From assembly GCF_000250635.1 (NCBI RefSeq), contig NC_016940.1, forward strand, positions 3,224,501 to 3,288,500: DNA of 64,000 nt, given 5' to 3'. The notes beneath the pieces were generated by a model that did not search any database, was not told the origin of the DNA, and worked only from the letters and a program-made list of their open reading frames with translations. Of the stretch, positions 14,237 through 22,932 are shown one piece after another; position 1 is the stretch's first letter; each line of letters begins with the position of its first letter. The translations under genes and the position numbers were made by a program. Source of the DNA: Saprospira grandis str. Lewin (GTDB taxonomy: Bacteria; Bacteroidota; Bacteroidia; Chitinophagales; Saprospiraceae).

Positions 14237-16249
14237 TTAGTCTTGTTTTTGAGTAGATGGCAGCGGCTGGCTGCGGGACTGTGCTGGCTGTTTTTTTCGG
14301 CCCAATTTGCGCCAGTTTTCCCAGATTAGCCGAGCATCTTCTGACCAATAATAGTCTTTGGCATAAAATAGATTGATGCGGTGGAGGCTGTGTTCTTCAT
14401 CGGGCAGTTGGGGCAGGCTATCGGCAGGGGAGAGGACTGAAGGGCGGAGCTTGGGCAGATGCTGTAGTTTGCTGTCTCCCTTGGCATAGCCCAGCCAGCT
14501 TTTTTGGCCCCAAAAAACAGCCCAAGCATTGGCGATAAAGCCGAGGGGAGAGGCGCAGCTCCAAGCTAAAATAGGAGAAAAAAGCAGGAAAATGAAACTG
14601 CTGCTCAAATCCAACAGCCTTTTGTTGCGTTTGGCCATGGTTTCGGCAATCTTGAAGCCCAGCTCTAGGGTATAGAGGTCGCCTGCAGAGTTTTTGGAGT
14701 TGGAGCCCACAATGCTCAGGCTGTCTTCGGCCACAATTTTATAGGCGACTTCTGGTCCCAAGCGGTTCATCCAATAAATGATTTGTTCGGCCCGCAGGTC
14801 TTTGGCGCAAAAGATAATCTCTTTGATTTTATAGATTTGGACCAGCTCTTCTAGTTGGTAGATCGCCCCCAAAAACTGCTTGAAGTCGGCCTCAGATTCG
14901 CTAGGCGCTACGGTGCCAATGAGGTTATTTTGCACTCTAGCTTTATAGAGTAGGCGTTGCACGCGCTCGCTTTCCGACAAGCTGCCCAAAATGACTACAT
15001 TATGCAGTTGTTGGCCTTGTTCTAATGGTCCCTTACCCAAAAGGGCCAAGAGATAGCGCCAGCTCCAACTGCTGCCAATGGCCCAAATCGTGCCCAGTAC
15101 AATCAGCATACGAGAGGCCCGAAGATGGGAGGGTAAAAAACCATAAACCGCCGCAATGAGCAGGCTGCCCAAGGCAAAGCCCGAGACCAGTTGTCCCGCC
15201 TTGAGCTTTTGGTCATAGACCCCACGAAAAAAGGCGGTGGTCAGCCAAATGCCTATATAAAGCGGATAGTTAAAGTAGATTAAGCTGGGCTTAAAGTAAT
15301 CGGGATCATCAAAACGGAGATTGGCCCAAATATCTTTGAGCAAAAAGAGGCCAATAAAGATGAGCAAAGCATCCAATAATAAGGGAAACAAGCGCTTGCT
15401 CCAATTGGCCAAAAGCGTAAGGCTGGCCCGAAAATAAATGGCGGCCCGCAACATGCCCACATAAAGCCCAGCCTGAGGACCACCAAAATGCTTTTGGGCA
15501 AAAATAATCATGGCATTATAAAAGGTCTTGACATAATTCAAGCTGCCCTTTTTGGTGCTTTCTCCCTTATAATGAATAATGGTGGTGCCCGCAAAATAAT
15601 AATTCTTATAGCCCGCTTGGACCACCCGATAAGAGAGGTCAATATCCTCTCCATACATAAAAAAGGCCTCATCCAAGTAGCCGATTTGCTCCAAAACAGA
15701 TTTGCGCAAAAGCATATAGGCCCCCGAAAGTACTTCAATTTCATGAGTCTCATCGGCGCTGAGGTAGCCCAAATGATAACGATTGAAGCGAGTGGATTTG
15801 GGAAAGAGCTTAGAGAGCCCAAAGGCTTTGTAAAAGGCCACTTCAGGACTAGGAAATCCCCGCTTAGATTCGGGCAAAAAACAGCCCTTGCCATCAATCA
15901 TTTTTACGCCTAAACCGCCTGCTTCAGGATGCGCATCCATAAAGGCCAAGGGAGCCGATAAACTATCTTCTCGGATAACGGTATCGGGGTTGAGCAAAAG
16001 CACATATTCTCCCTTGGCTTGCGCAATTGCTTGGTTGTTGGCCTTAGAAAAGCCCAAGTTTTGGCTATTGGCCATGAGCTTGACCTCAGGAAACTTCTCC
16101 CGCAACATTTGCACAGAATCATCTACTGAGTTGTTGTCTACCACAAAAACCTCTACGGCTAAGCCCTTGGCGGCCTTACGAACGGCCAAGAGCGCCTGCT
16201 CCAAAAAATATTTCACATTGTAGTTGACAATGACAATGCTCAGTTTCAT
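14237..16249 (-). CDS. Family 2 glycosyltransferase fused to a degenerate phosphoglycosyltransferase-like membrane domain, 670 aa
   Basis: Residues 1-235 form a GT-A family 2 glycosyltransferase of the rhamnosyltransferase (WbbL) type: SIVIVNYNVKYFLEQAL, VFVVDNNSVDDS, NLGFSKANNQAI, LLLNPDTVI (DxD-like) and FFMYGEDIDLSYR. Several membrane segments follow at about residues 280-405. A Rossmann-like segment (VVILGSLSESERVQRLL) and KRLLDLSSSFIFLLFSPILAW come next, resembling the entry to polyprenyl-phosphate glycosylphosphotransferases, but the catalytic block expected after it is not recognisable. The end (FYAKDYYWSEDARLI) resembles the usual C-terminus of those enzymes. Start at ATG 16249; a TTG two codons upstream is rejected. 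It lies 7 bp after recR. Confidence 0.8.
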   Translation of the reverse strand: MKLSIVIVNYNVKYFLEQALLAVRKAAKGLAVEVFVVDNNSVDDSVQMLREKFPEVKLMANSQNLGFSKANNQAIAQAKGEYVLLLNPDTVIREDSLSAPLAFMDAHPEAGGLGVKMIDGKGCFLPESKRGFPSPEVAFYKAFGLSKLFPKSTRFNRYHLGYLSADETHEIEVLSGAYMLLRKSVLEQIGYLDEAFFMYGEDIDLSYRVVQAGYKNYYFAGTTIIHYKGESTKKGSLNYVKTFYNAMIIFAQKHFGGPQAGLYVGMLRAAIYFRASLTLLANWSKRLFPLLLDALLIFIGLFLLKDIWANLRFDDPDYFKPSLIYFNYPLYIGIWLTTAFFRGVYDQKLKAGQLVSGFALGSLLIAAVYGFLPSHLRASRMLIVLGTIWAIGSSWSWRYLLALLGKGPLEQGQQLHNVVILGSLSESERVQRLLYKARVQNNLIGTVAPSESEADFKQFLGAIYQLEELVQIYKIKEIIFCAKDLRAEQIIYWMNRLGPEVAYKIVAEDSLSIVGSNSKNSAGDLYTLELGFKIAETMAKRNKRLLDLSSSFIFLLFSPILAWSCASPLGFIANAWAVFWGQKSWLGYAKGDSKLQHLPKLRPSVLSPADSLPQLPDEEHSLHRINLFYAKDYYWSEDARLIWENWRKLGRKKQPAQSRSQPLPSTQKQD

Positions 16250-16256
16250 GCTCAAT

Positions 16257-16865
16257 TTAGCTTTGTTTGTAGGGCAAACGGCCCAAAATAGAACGCCCTA
16301 AGGTCAGCTCATCCGCATATTCTAGCTCTCCACCAAAAGAAACCCCTCGGGCAATGGTCGAGATTTTAATCGTTTTGCCTTCTAGCTGCTTAGAGATATA
16401 ATAAACGGTAGTATCGCCCTCAATGCTAGGGCTCAGGGCCATAATTAGCTCTTCTACCTCATCTTTTTCAATGCGCTCTATCAAAGAGGCAATCTCAAGT
16501 TCGTCGGGGCCAATGCCATCAATGGGCGCAATGAGCCCCCCCAAAACATGATAGGTTCCCTGAAATTGCTGGGTGTTTTCAATGGCCATGACCTCCTTAA
16601 TGCTTTCTACCACACAAATAACTTGCTTGCTGCGGGCAGGCGATTGGCAGATGCTGCAGATTTCTTGGTCCGAAATATTATGGCATTTTTGGCAAAACTG
16701 AATCTTTTGCTTCATATCGAGCAGGGCCTTGGCAAAATCAACCACCTCCTCTTCTTCGGCTTGCAAGAGGTGTAGGGCCAAACGAAGGGCCGTTTTGCGG
16801 CCAATACCCGGCAGTTTGCTAAAGGCTTGTACGCCTTCTTCTAATAGTTGAGAGGAAAGGGGCAT
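16257..16865 (-). CDS. recR: Recombination mediator protein RecR, 202 aa
   Basis: RecR works with RecO (and RecF) to load RecA on gapped DNA. All hallmarks are present: helix-hairpin-helix LPGIGRKTA at residues 18-26, a C4 zinc finger at Cys58, Cys61, Cys70 and Cys73, a Toprim domain beginning VICVVESIKEV near residue 81, and the C-terminal ISTIARGVSFGGELEYADELTL. Length is standard. It heads a closely packed run of six minus-strand genes down to 12057, though later genes may also have their own promoters. Confidence 0.97.
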   Translation of the reverse strand: MPLSSQLLEEGVQAFSKLPGIGRKTALRLALHLLQAEEEEVVDFAKALLDMKQKIQFCQKCHNISDQEICSICQSPARSKQVICVVESIKEVMAIENTQQFQGTYHVLGGLIAPIDGIGPDELEIASLIERIEKDEVEELIMALSPSIEGDTTVYYISKQLEGKTIKISTIARGVSFGGELEYADELTLGRSILGRLPYKQS

Positions 16866-16953
16866 CGCTACTTTATTTCAAAGAAATTTTAGAATGGGCG
16901 CAAGATACAAAATTTGTAAGTTTTCTTTTTGTGCAGATCGAGGAGAAGAATTT

Positions 16954-17072
16954 GGGGCTGCCCCTTCCTGCGGTCGGGTCGGGCTGTGTCAGGGCTCGCA
17001 GGTCTGCTCGGCCCTGCGCGGGCTACGCCCGCTTGGTCTGGCCTAACGGCCACCCTTATCCATCCCTCAGCC
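16954..17072 (+). repeat. GC-rich composite repeat, type B
   Basis: GGGGCTGCCCC, GGTCGGGTCGGGCTGTG, exact core, stem GCGGGC TAC GCCCGC, TTGGTCTG, GGCC TAAC GGCC, CCATCCCTCAGCC. With the next block it fills the 433-bp gap between recR and the M42 gene; the two copies point toward each other across about 90 bp of unremarkable sequence. Confidence 0.85.
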
Positions 17073-17165
17073 AAATAAGGCAGCGCTGCGCGCCTTTTAA
17101 TAGTTAATTGGGCCGAAGCCGCCCGCCCAAAAGGGAACTAGCCCGATGAGCGGCCTACTTGCCTG

Positions 17166-17285
17166 TAGCAGGGCGGCGCAGCCGCCGACCCAGGGCTAAA
17201 CGAACTGCAGCCCGCAGGGCCGAGCAGGCCTGCGAGCTGCGAAAGGGAAGGACCCTAGGGCGCTTTGCGCCCTAGGGGAGGCCCC
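17166..17285 (-). repeat. GC-rich composite repeat, type C, minus orientation
   Basis: On the minus strand: GGGGCCTCCCC, a variable stem CTAGGGCGC AAA GCGCCCTAG, CTTTCGCAGCTCGC, core variant GCAGGCCTGCTCGGCCCT, then a divergent middle with GGGTCGG and CGGCTGCGCCGCC. It ends 15 bp before the M42 stop codon. Confidence 0.8.
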
Positions 17286-17299
17286 AAAAAATTCATTCC

Positions 17300-18394
17300 T
17301 TAATGAAAATAGCGGAAATCATGCTGGTTTTCGATCTTCTGAAGACTTTCAAAAATGAGCTGAATCACATGCTTGACATCTTCCTTATGGGCCATCTCTA
17401 CGGTGGTGTGCATATACTTGAGGGGCAGTGAAATAAGGGCCGAGGGCACGCCTGCGTTGGAGTAAGCAAAGGCGTCGGTATCGGTGCCCGTCACTCTAGA
17501 AGAAGCCGAGCGTTGGAAGGGAATTTCCTTCTCTTGGGCCGCCTCAATAATAAGCTGGAGCAATTTGTTGTGCACCGCAGGGGCATAAGTGAGATCGGGG
17601 CCATCTCCGCCCTTGATATCGCCATGTTTGGCAATGCTCACTAGGGGCGTGTGGGTGTTGTGGCAAACATCAGTGACGATAGCCGCATGAGGTTTAATGC
17701 GGTTGGCAATCATTTGAGCACCGCGGAGGCCCACTTCTTCCTGAACGGCATTGACGATATAGAGCGCAAAGGGTAATTTGACCTGTTCCTCATGTAGCAA
17801 ACGGGCCACCTCGGCAATGCAGAAACCGCCCATGCGGTTATCGAGGGCGCGGCCCATATAAAAGCGGTCATTGAGGACCTCAAACTCATCGTCGAAGGTA
17901 ATCACACAACCCACATGAATGCCCATTTCTTCTACTTCTTCTTTAGAATCGGCTCCCACATCAATAAAAATATTGTCGAGTTTGGGGGCCAATTTAGCAT
18001 CCTCGCCACGGCGAGTATGGATAGCGGGCCAGCCAAAAACGCCGCGGACAATCCCTTGGGGCGTATGGATATTGACACGTTTGGAGGGGGCAATCATGTG
18101 GTCAGAACCGCCATTGCGAATCACTTTGAGGTAGCCATCTTTGGTAATTTGATGCACAAACCAAGAGATTTCATCGGCATGGGCCTCAATGACCACACGG
18201 TAGTCGGCAGTGGGGTTGATCACACCCACTACGGTGCCGTAGTTATCGACAAAATACTCATCGATATAGGGTTTAATATAATCTAGCCAAAGTTTTTGGC
18301 CAGGGGTTTCGAAGCCCGTAGGCGAAGCATTGTTGAGGTATTTGGCCAAAAATTCTTCAGAAGCTGGCGTGATAATATTCATAAATTGTGACAT
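17300..18394 (-). CDS. M42-family metallo-aminopeptidase, 364 aa
   Basis: A cytosolic di-metal aminopeptidase of the glutamyl/tetrahedral (TET) aminopeptidase type that trims peptides. Metal and catalytic residues are visible in order: His72 in EAHADEI, Asp in GRALDNRMGG (about 185), Glu-Glu in VQEEVGLRG (about 217), Asp in IVTDVCHN and His in KYMHTTVE (about 330). Length fits the family (about 350 aa). There is no signal peptide. The gene stands alone, flanked by a GC repeat downstream and a 260-bp spacer upstream. Confidence 0.9.
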   Translation of the reverse strand: MSQFMNIITPASEEFLAKYLNNASPTGFETPGQKLWLDYIKPYIDEYFVDNYGTVVGVINPTADYRVVIEAHADEISWFVHQITKDGYLKVIRNGGSDHMIAPSKRVNIHTPQGIVRGVFGWPAIHTRRGEDAKLAPKLDNIFIDVGADSKEEVEEMGIHVGCVITFDDEFEVLNDRFYMGRALDNRMGGFCIAEVARLLHEEQVKLPFALYIVNAVQEEVGLRGAQMIANRIKPHAAIVTDVCHNTHTPLVSIAKHGDIKGGDGPDLTYAPAVHNKLLQLIIEAAQEKEIPFQRSASSRVTGTDTDAFAYSNAGVPSALISLPLKYMHTTVEMAHKEDVKHVIQLIFESLQKIENQHDFRYFH

Positions 18395-18656
18395 TTTGAT
18401 GAGGCCCTTAGGGCCTTGATTTTTGATCTAAAACAAGCTTAAATATAAGCTTTTCCCGCTCATTGGCAAGGACAGATAAAACAAAAAAATAAAGCCTTAG
18501 TTTGCAGCAGCTTAGGCGGCTGCTGTAAAATAAAAGTTAAGGAAACTTAAACTTTAAGACAATAGGGCTTTTAAAATCAAACAGAATAAATTATCTTGCT
18601 AAGGCAAACGAACCGCATATATTACTGCGATTTTAAAACCAAAACAGCAATCTATT

Positions 18657-20309
18657 ATGAGAATTCTACAACAGAAACTTTTTCTTTTTGCCTGCCTGCT
18701 TATGGGCTTCGGTCTATCTGCCCAGCAGTTGGAGCACCCCATGTTGGTAGAGGTCAACTCGCCCTCTAACTTGGCGGGTTCTTATATCTATGGTTTTCAG
18801 TCGGATTGGGGACCTACCTCTTTGGCTGCAAGTGTAACTGGAGAGGCCGTTTGGGCCAGAACTGCAGTAGGCGATTCTATTTCTTGTGACTCTGTAGTCA
18901 ATGATTTGACGGGCAAGATCGCCCTTGTTCGCCGTGGCGCTTGTAACTTTAGCCTAAAGGCCCTAAATGCACAAACTCAAGGAGCTATTGGTTGTGTGAT
19001 TTGTAATAGCCAGCCCGGTGGTGGTGTAATTAACATGGCCGGAGGTACTTCTGGTGCTTCGGTAACCATCCCCACGGTAATGTTGAGCTATGAAGACTGT
19101 GAGCTTTTGGCCAATGCCATTACTGCCGGCGACTCTGTAAGCATGACTTTCCGTAAGCCTGCTATCGCTAATGCGGTAGGTACTTTTGCCTATGGTACGC
19201 CAGAGGACCACATCCAAACGCTAGATGGAATCAATGTAGATGTAATCAATGCTAGCGCTTCTTCTGCTAGTGCTACAGTTACCGCTATTGTAACTGATCC
19301 TGCTGGGGCTACTCAAACTTTGACAGAAACCCTAACTATTGATGCCGATACTACTGTTAATGTAACTTTCACACAGACTTATACGCCTGTAGATACGGGG
19401 ATGTATCAAATGGCTTTCTTTAGCTCTTTGGCTAATGATACTGTATTTGAAAACTTCCGCATTACAGAGCATAGCTTTACACTTGATGAAGGCGATGAAG
19501 ATGAGTTCACTTGGATCGGGGTAACTGACCAAGGCTTTGCCGATGCTGGCTACCGCTTTGATATGGGGAATGCTTATATCGCTGGTCCCAATGGTGGTTC
19601 CGCAGCTTGGGCTTCTTTTGCACTAGACAATGGTTCTGAGTTTATTGGCCGTTTTTTCGATATCATACTTTATGATATTACTGGCGCTACTGGTCAAGAT
19701 GCAGATTACTCTACTTATAGACCTGTCGGTGCTGCTCGGCACTTCATCACTGCTGCTGATACCCTACCCAATACAATTATCACTGATCGTTTGTACGACG
19801 TCTATGATGGAGCCGATACTGTTGTTTTGACCGCCAACACCCAGTACCTCCTTGTGGTAAAATACCAAGGGGATAGCACAATTCCTACTTCTCCTCGCTT
19901 TACTTATGGCGGAACTGGAGATTTCATTAGCCTAGGTTCTACGGTATATACTGACCGTCTCTATCCTGGTGGATTTACTGGTGGCTACCGCCCCGTTATC
20001 CGTCTACATCAAGCTGCTTTTATGGCAGGAACGGCAGTAACGCCTGTTGCTCAATTGGACCAAAACAGCTTGGCTGTTTTCCCCAATCCTGCTAAGGACT
20101 ACCTCAATATTCAGTTGTCTCTAGAGGAGCAAATGGATGCTCAAATTAGCTTGATCGATATCCGTGGACAACGTCTTCAGGAAATTAGCTTGAATGGCGC
20201 TCAAAACCAAACGGAGCAAATCAATATCAACGACTTGCCTGCTGGTGTCTACTTTATCCGCTTGGCCACTAGCGAAGGAATTGCGGTTAAGGAGTTCATC
20301 AAGCAATAG
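18657..20309 (+). CDS. Secreted PA-domain protein with type IX sorting domain, 550 aa
   Basis: The signal peptide MRILQQKLFLFACLLMGFGLSAQ is cleaved after LSA. A protease-associated (PA) domain lies at about residues 60-170 (GKIALVRRGACNFSLKALNAQ, TIPTVMLSYEDCELL). A beta-sandwich region with many Asp/Thr follows. The last 75 residues form a Por secretion C-terminal sorting domain (FPNPAKDYLNIQL, ISLIDIRGQRLQE, LPAGVYFIRL, KEFIKQ), which sends proteins through the type IX system to the cell surface. No protease domain is attached, although PA domains commonly accompany proteases, so this may be a binding or cofactor protein. A terminator follows at 20349. Confidence 0.88.
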   Translation: MRILQQKLFLFACLLMGFGLSAQQLEHPMLVEVNSPSNLAGSYIYGFQSDWGPTSLAASVTGEAVWARTAVGDSISCDSVVNDLTGKIALVRRGACNFSLKALNAQTQGAIGCVICNSQPGGGVINMAGGTSGASVTIPTVMLSYEDCELLANAITAGDSVSMTFRKPAIANAVGTFAYGTPEDHIQTLDGINVDVINASASSASATVTAIVTDPAGATQTLTETLTIDADTTVNVTFTQTYTPVDTGMYQMAFFSSLANDTVFENFRITEHSFTLDEGDEDEFTWIGVTDQGFADAGYRFDMGNAYIAGPNGGSAAWASFALDNGSEFIGRFFDIILYDITGATGQDADYSTYRPVGAARHFITAADTLPNTIITDRLYDVYDGADTVVLTANTQYLLVVKYQGDSTIPTSPRFTYGGTGDFISLGSTVYTDRLYPGGFTGGYRPVIRLHQAAFMAGTAVTPVAQLDQNSLAVFPNPAKDYLNIQLSLEEQMDAQISLIDIRGQRLQEISLNGAQNQTEQININDLPAGVYFIRLATSEGIAVKEFIKQ

Positions 20310-20348
20310 TAGATAGATCTTAAAAAGCTGTACACAATAGCTTTCAGT

Positions 20349-20380
20349 GCCGTCTCCCGACAAAGGAGGCGGCTTTTTTT
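20349..20380 (+). terminator. Terminator after the PA-domain gene
   Basis: A 9-bp stem GCCGTCTCC / GGAGGCGGC with one G:U pair and loop CGACAAA is followed by seven T. Confidence 0.9.
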
Positions 20381-20432
20381 GTGCCCTCTCTTTTTTTTAA
20401 GATATTCGCCCCCTAACCAAAATACAATAACT

Positions 20433-20984
20433 GTGAAGTGGGTTTATTTTTTACGCCATGCCAAATCTTCTTGGGAACAGCCCGAACTAGACGATATTGA
20501 TCGCCCGCTCAACCCCAGAGGAGAGGAGGCCGCCCAACTCATGGCCCAGTTGTTTAAGCGCAGAGAGCTGCCGCTGGACCATATTCTCTGCTCTCCAGCA
20601 GAGCGCTGCCAACAAACGGCTCTGCATTTTTGCCAAGCCCTTAATCGCCCCGCTGGCGATATCGAAATTAGTTATCGCCTCTATGAGGCCGAGCTCCCAC
20701 AGGTCTACCAACGCCTCCGAGAGTTGCCCAATCATATCAATAAGGTCCTGGTTGTGGGCCACAATACTAGCGCCACCAACTGGGTCAATGCCTTCAAGCC
20801 AACGCCCATCGATAACCAACCCACGGCCGGCCTGAGCCTAACCATTTTTAGTATCAATGATTGGCAGCTACTAGACCGCAGCAATGGAGAGTTCGCTTTT
20901 TGGGATTACCCCAAGCTCTATAAAAAGAAGTACCGACAACTAGATTTAGATCTACAGCCCCCCTTAGAAGAAAAAGAATTTTAG
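20433..20984 (+). CDS. SixA-like histidine phosphatase, 183 aa
   Basis: Branch 1 histidine phosphatase fold. The catalytic RHA motif is in YFLRHAKSSW (Arg8, His9 from the chosen start), followed by the SixA-type NPRGEEAAQLMA, CSPAERCQQTA and the second catalytic histidine in VVGHNTSATNW. SixA-like enzymes remove phosphate from phosphohistidine or small phosphoesters; the substrate here is unknown. The start is taken as GTG 20433, right before KWVYFLRH. The longer frame begins at another GTG inside the terminator T-run and is rejected. No ATG is available. Confidence 0.85.
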   Translation: MKWVYFLRHAKSSWEQPELDDIDRPLNPRGEEAAQLMAQLFKRRELPLDHILCSPAERCQQTALHFCQALNRPAGDIEISYRLYEAELPQVYQRLRELPNHINKVLVVGHNTSATNWVNAFKPTPIDNQPTAGLSLTIFSINDWQLLDRSNGEFAFWDYPKLYKKKYRQLDLDLQPPLEEKEF

Positions 20985-20993
20985 GAATAATTT

Positions 20994-21126
20994 GGGGCCC
21001 GCGGCCAACTAGCTGAATGCTAGTTGGCCGCCGCTATGCTGCGGGGCTCGCAAGTCTGCTCGGCCCTTCGCTGGCTGCGCCAGCTCGGTCTGGCCTGCGG
21101 CCACCCGCTCCGCAGCGCTGGGCCGC
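20994..21126 (+). repeat. GC-rich composite repeat, type A
   Basis: GGGGCCCGC, opening stem GGCCAACTAGC / GCTAGTTGGCC, type A string GCCGCTATGCTGCGGGGC, core variant GCAAGTCTGCTCGGCCCT, stem GCTGGC TGC GCCAGC, CGGTCTG, GGCC TGC GGCC, CACCCGCTCCGCAGCGCTGGGCC. It lies between the SixA gene and the terminator hit by IS copy 2. Confidence 0.87.
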
Positions 21127-21173
21127 TCAACAGCTATTTCTAAGCTAGATTTCCCGCTTCGGCCAAGGAAAAA

Positions 21174-21195
21174 GGCGCAAAACCTAGGTTTTGCG
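21174..21195 (+). terminator. Intrinsic terminator split by IS copy 2
   Basis: GGCGCAAAAC CTAG GTTTTGCG at 21174-21195 is interrupted by the IS. After the element the 8-bp duplication GTTTTGCG (22555-22562) continues into CC and seven T. Removing the element and one duplication restores a perfect GGCGCAAAAC / GTTTTGCGCC hairpin with T-run. Confidence 0.88.
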
Positions 21196-22554
21196 GAGAC
21201 TGTTTAAAATTTTGTGTATGGGCTAAAAAAGGGGTAAAGATTAGGAGGTTTAATATCAATTTAATTACTTAGAAAAAAAGTACCGCTATGGACAAGAAAC
21301 AAGAAGAGTTATTAAACCGCCTACTAGGAGATGTGAAGAACATTGAGGAGCTAGACAAGCTAACAGATGACCTCAAAAAACGAGGAATTCAAAGTTTGTT
21401 AGAAGGAGAAATGTCAGCGCATTTAGGGTATGCTCGTGGCGAAGAAGTCCAAGGAGAAAATCGCAGAAATGGCCATTCTTCAAAGAAGATCAAGACGGAA
21501 AGTGGCAAATTACAAATAGAAATACCAAGAGATCGAGAGGGTAAATTTGACCCTGTAACAGTCCCCAAACACAAATCGATGACGGCTAAGCTGGAGAGTG
21601 TGATTACACTATTGTATGCTAAAGGTATGAGCCTGTCTGATATAGTAGAGTATATGGATGAAATTTATGGTCAGCAGTACTCTAAGAGTCAAATTACAAC
21701 CATTACTAATAGCCTCTTAGATAGTATTCGAGAGTGGCAAAATCGGGTTCTTGATGAGAAGTATGCGATTCTTTGGATTGATGGGATTCACTATAAAATT
21801 AGAGAGGATGGGCAGATTAAAAGCAAGGTTTGCATGATTGTACTTGGGGTTAATTTAGCAGGCTATCAAGACATTATTGGCATGTATCTCTTTGAAAAAG
21901 AGACTGCTGCAAATTGGGCCACAACTTTGAATGACATTAAAACAAGAGGGGTAAAGGATGTTTTATTTATCTGCTCAGACAATCTAGCTGGCTTGGACCA
22001 AAGCGTTGAGGCCGTCTTTCCTCAGGCAGCTCATCAAATTTGTGTGGTCCATCAAATTCGCAATTCTATGAAGGTTGTTGAAGCCTCTAATAGAAGAAAA
22101 GTGGCCAAAGATATTAAGCTCATTTATACAGCTCCTAATGAAGCTGAGGCCAGAAATCGGCTTCAAGATTTTGAAGAAAAATGGGGTGATCGCTATCCTT
22201 ACATCATTAAATCTTGGGAGAAAAACTGGGACAATCTCACTGTCTTTTTATACTATCCTCAAGAAATCAGAAAGCTTATTTATACCACAAATATTATTGA
22301 AGGCTTTAATGCTGGCCTGAGAAAATATACCAATAACAAACGCTCATTTCCAAATGATGCTGCGGCCATAAAATCTATCTATTTAGCCGCTATGCAAATT
22401 CAAAAACGATGGAAGGTCAAACGAGCTGGTTGGACCAAAGTTTTCAGCCAGCTTTGTGTCTGTTTCCCTGACCGGGTCATCTAAATTTTACCACTCGCCT
22501 CCTAGTCTCTATTGACCAAATTTTATTCTGATACACAAAATCCTGAACAGTCCC
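21196..22554 (+). mobile_element. IS256-family insertion sequence, copy 2 (1359 bp)
   Basis: Same ends as copy 1. A perfect 8-bp target duplication GTTTTGCG flanks it (21188-21195 and 22555-22562), which fixes the element borders. It differs from copy 1 by one base near the left end, four bases in the gene and one extra T near the right end (CTCTATTGACC). The intact duplication and near-identity to copy 1 mean recent movement. Confidence 0.95.
21288..22484 (+). CDS. IS256/Mutator-type transposase, 398 aa (copy 2)
   Basis: Protein identical to the copy at 2064, including the DDE triad (Asp165, Asp231, Glu338) and the C-x2-H pair. Coding differences seen: GCT/GCC and GCC/GCT in Ala codons near residues 362-370, and AGA/CGG in the Arg codon three residues from the end, all silent. 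Confidence 0.95.
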   Translation: MDKKQEELLNRLLGDVKNIEELDKLTDDLKKRGIQSLLEGEMSAHLGYARGEEVQGENRRNGHSSKKIKTESGKLQIEIPRDREGKFDPVTVPKHKSMTAKLESVITLLYAKGMSLSDIVEYMDEIYGQQYSKSQITTITNSLLDSIREWQNRVLDEKYAILWIDGIHYKIREDGQIKSKVCMIVLGVNLAGYQDIIGMYLFEKETAANWATTLNDIKTRGVKDVLFICSDNLAGLDQSVEAVFPQAAHQICVVHQIRNSMKVVEASNRRKVAKDIKLIYTAPNEAEARNRLQDFEEKWGDRYPYIIKSWEKNWDNLTVFLYYPQEIRKLIYTTNIIEGFNAGLRKYTNNKRSFPNDAAAIKSIYLAAMQIQKRWKVKRAGWTKVFSQLCVCFPDRVI

Positions 22555-22637
22555 GTTTTGCGCCTTTTTTTATGCCCAATTGTTAGCACTTTGTTAAAAA
22601 CTGAAAAAACGCAACAAAATGAAAAAAGGCAAAAGTT

Positions 22638-22931
22638 ATGTCTGGAAGTAAACTAGTTATGTCTGGAAGTAAACTAGTTATGTCTGGAAGTAAACTAGTT
22701 ATGTCTGGAAGTAAACTAGTTATGTCTGGAAGTAAACTAGTTATGTCTGGAGGTAAACTAGTTATGTCTGGAAGTAAACTAGTTATGTCTGGAAGTAAAC
22801 TAGTTGTGTCTGGAAGTAAACTAGTTATGTCTGGAAGTAAACTAGTTAGGTCTGGCGGTAAACTAGTTAGGTCTGGCGGTAAACTAGTTAGGTCTGGCGG
22901 TGAACTAGTTCGGTCTGGAGGTAAACTAGTT
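22638..22931. repeat. Tandem array, 14 copies of a 21-bp unit
   Basis: The unit begins ATGTCTGGAAGT and ends AAACTAGTT; the palindrome AACTAGTT recurs every 21 bp. Copies 1-10 are nearly uniform; copies 11-14 change to GGTCTGGCGGT, a gradient toward the distal end. Because 21 is a multiple of 3 both strands stay open (MSGSKLV heptads on plus), but there is no promoter, RBS or flanking coding sequence to suggest translation. It begins 83 bp after the right end of IS copy 2 and runs into a MITE remnant at 22933. Confidence 0.95.
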
Positions 22932-22932
22932 A

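Noticed and set aside
20379-20432. GTG start 18 codons upstream for the SixA-like protein
   Set aside because: It begins in the T-run of the preceding terminator, and the extra residues are not phosphatase sequence.
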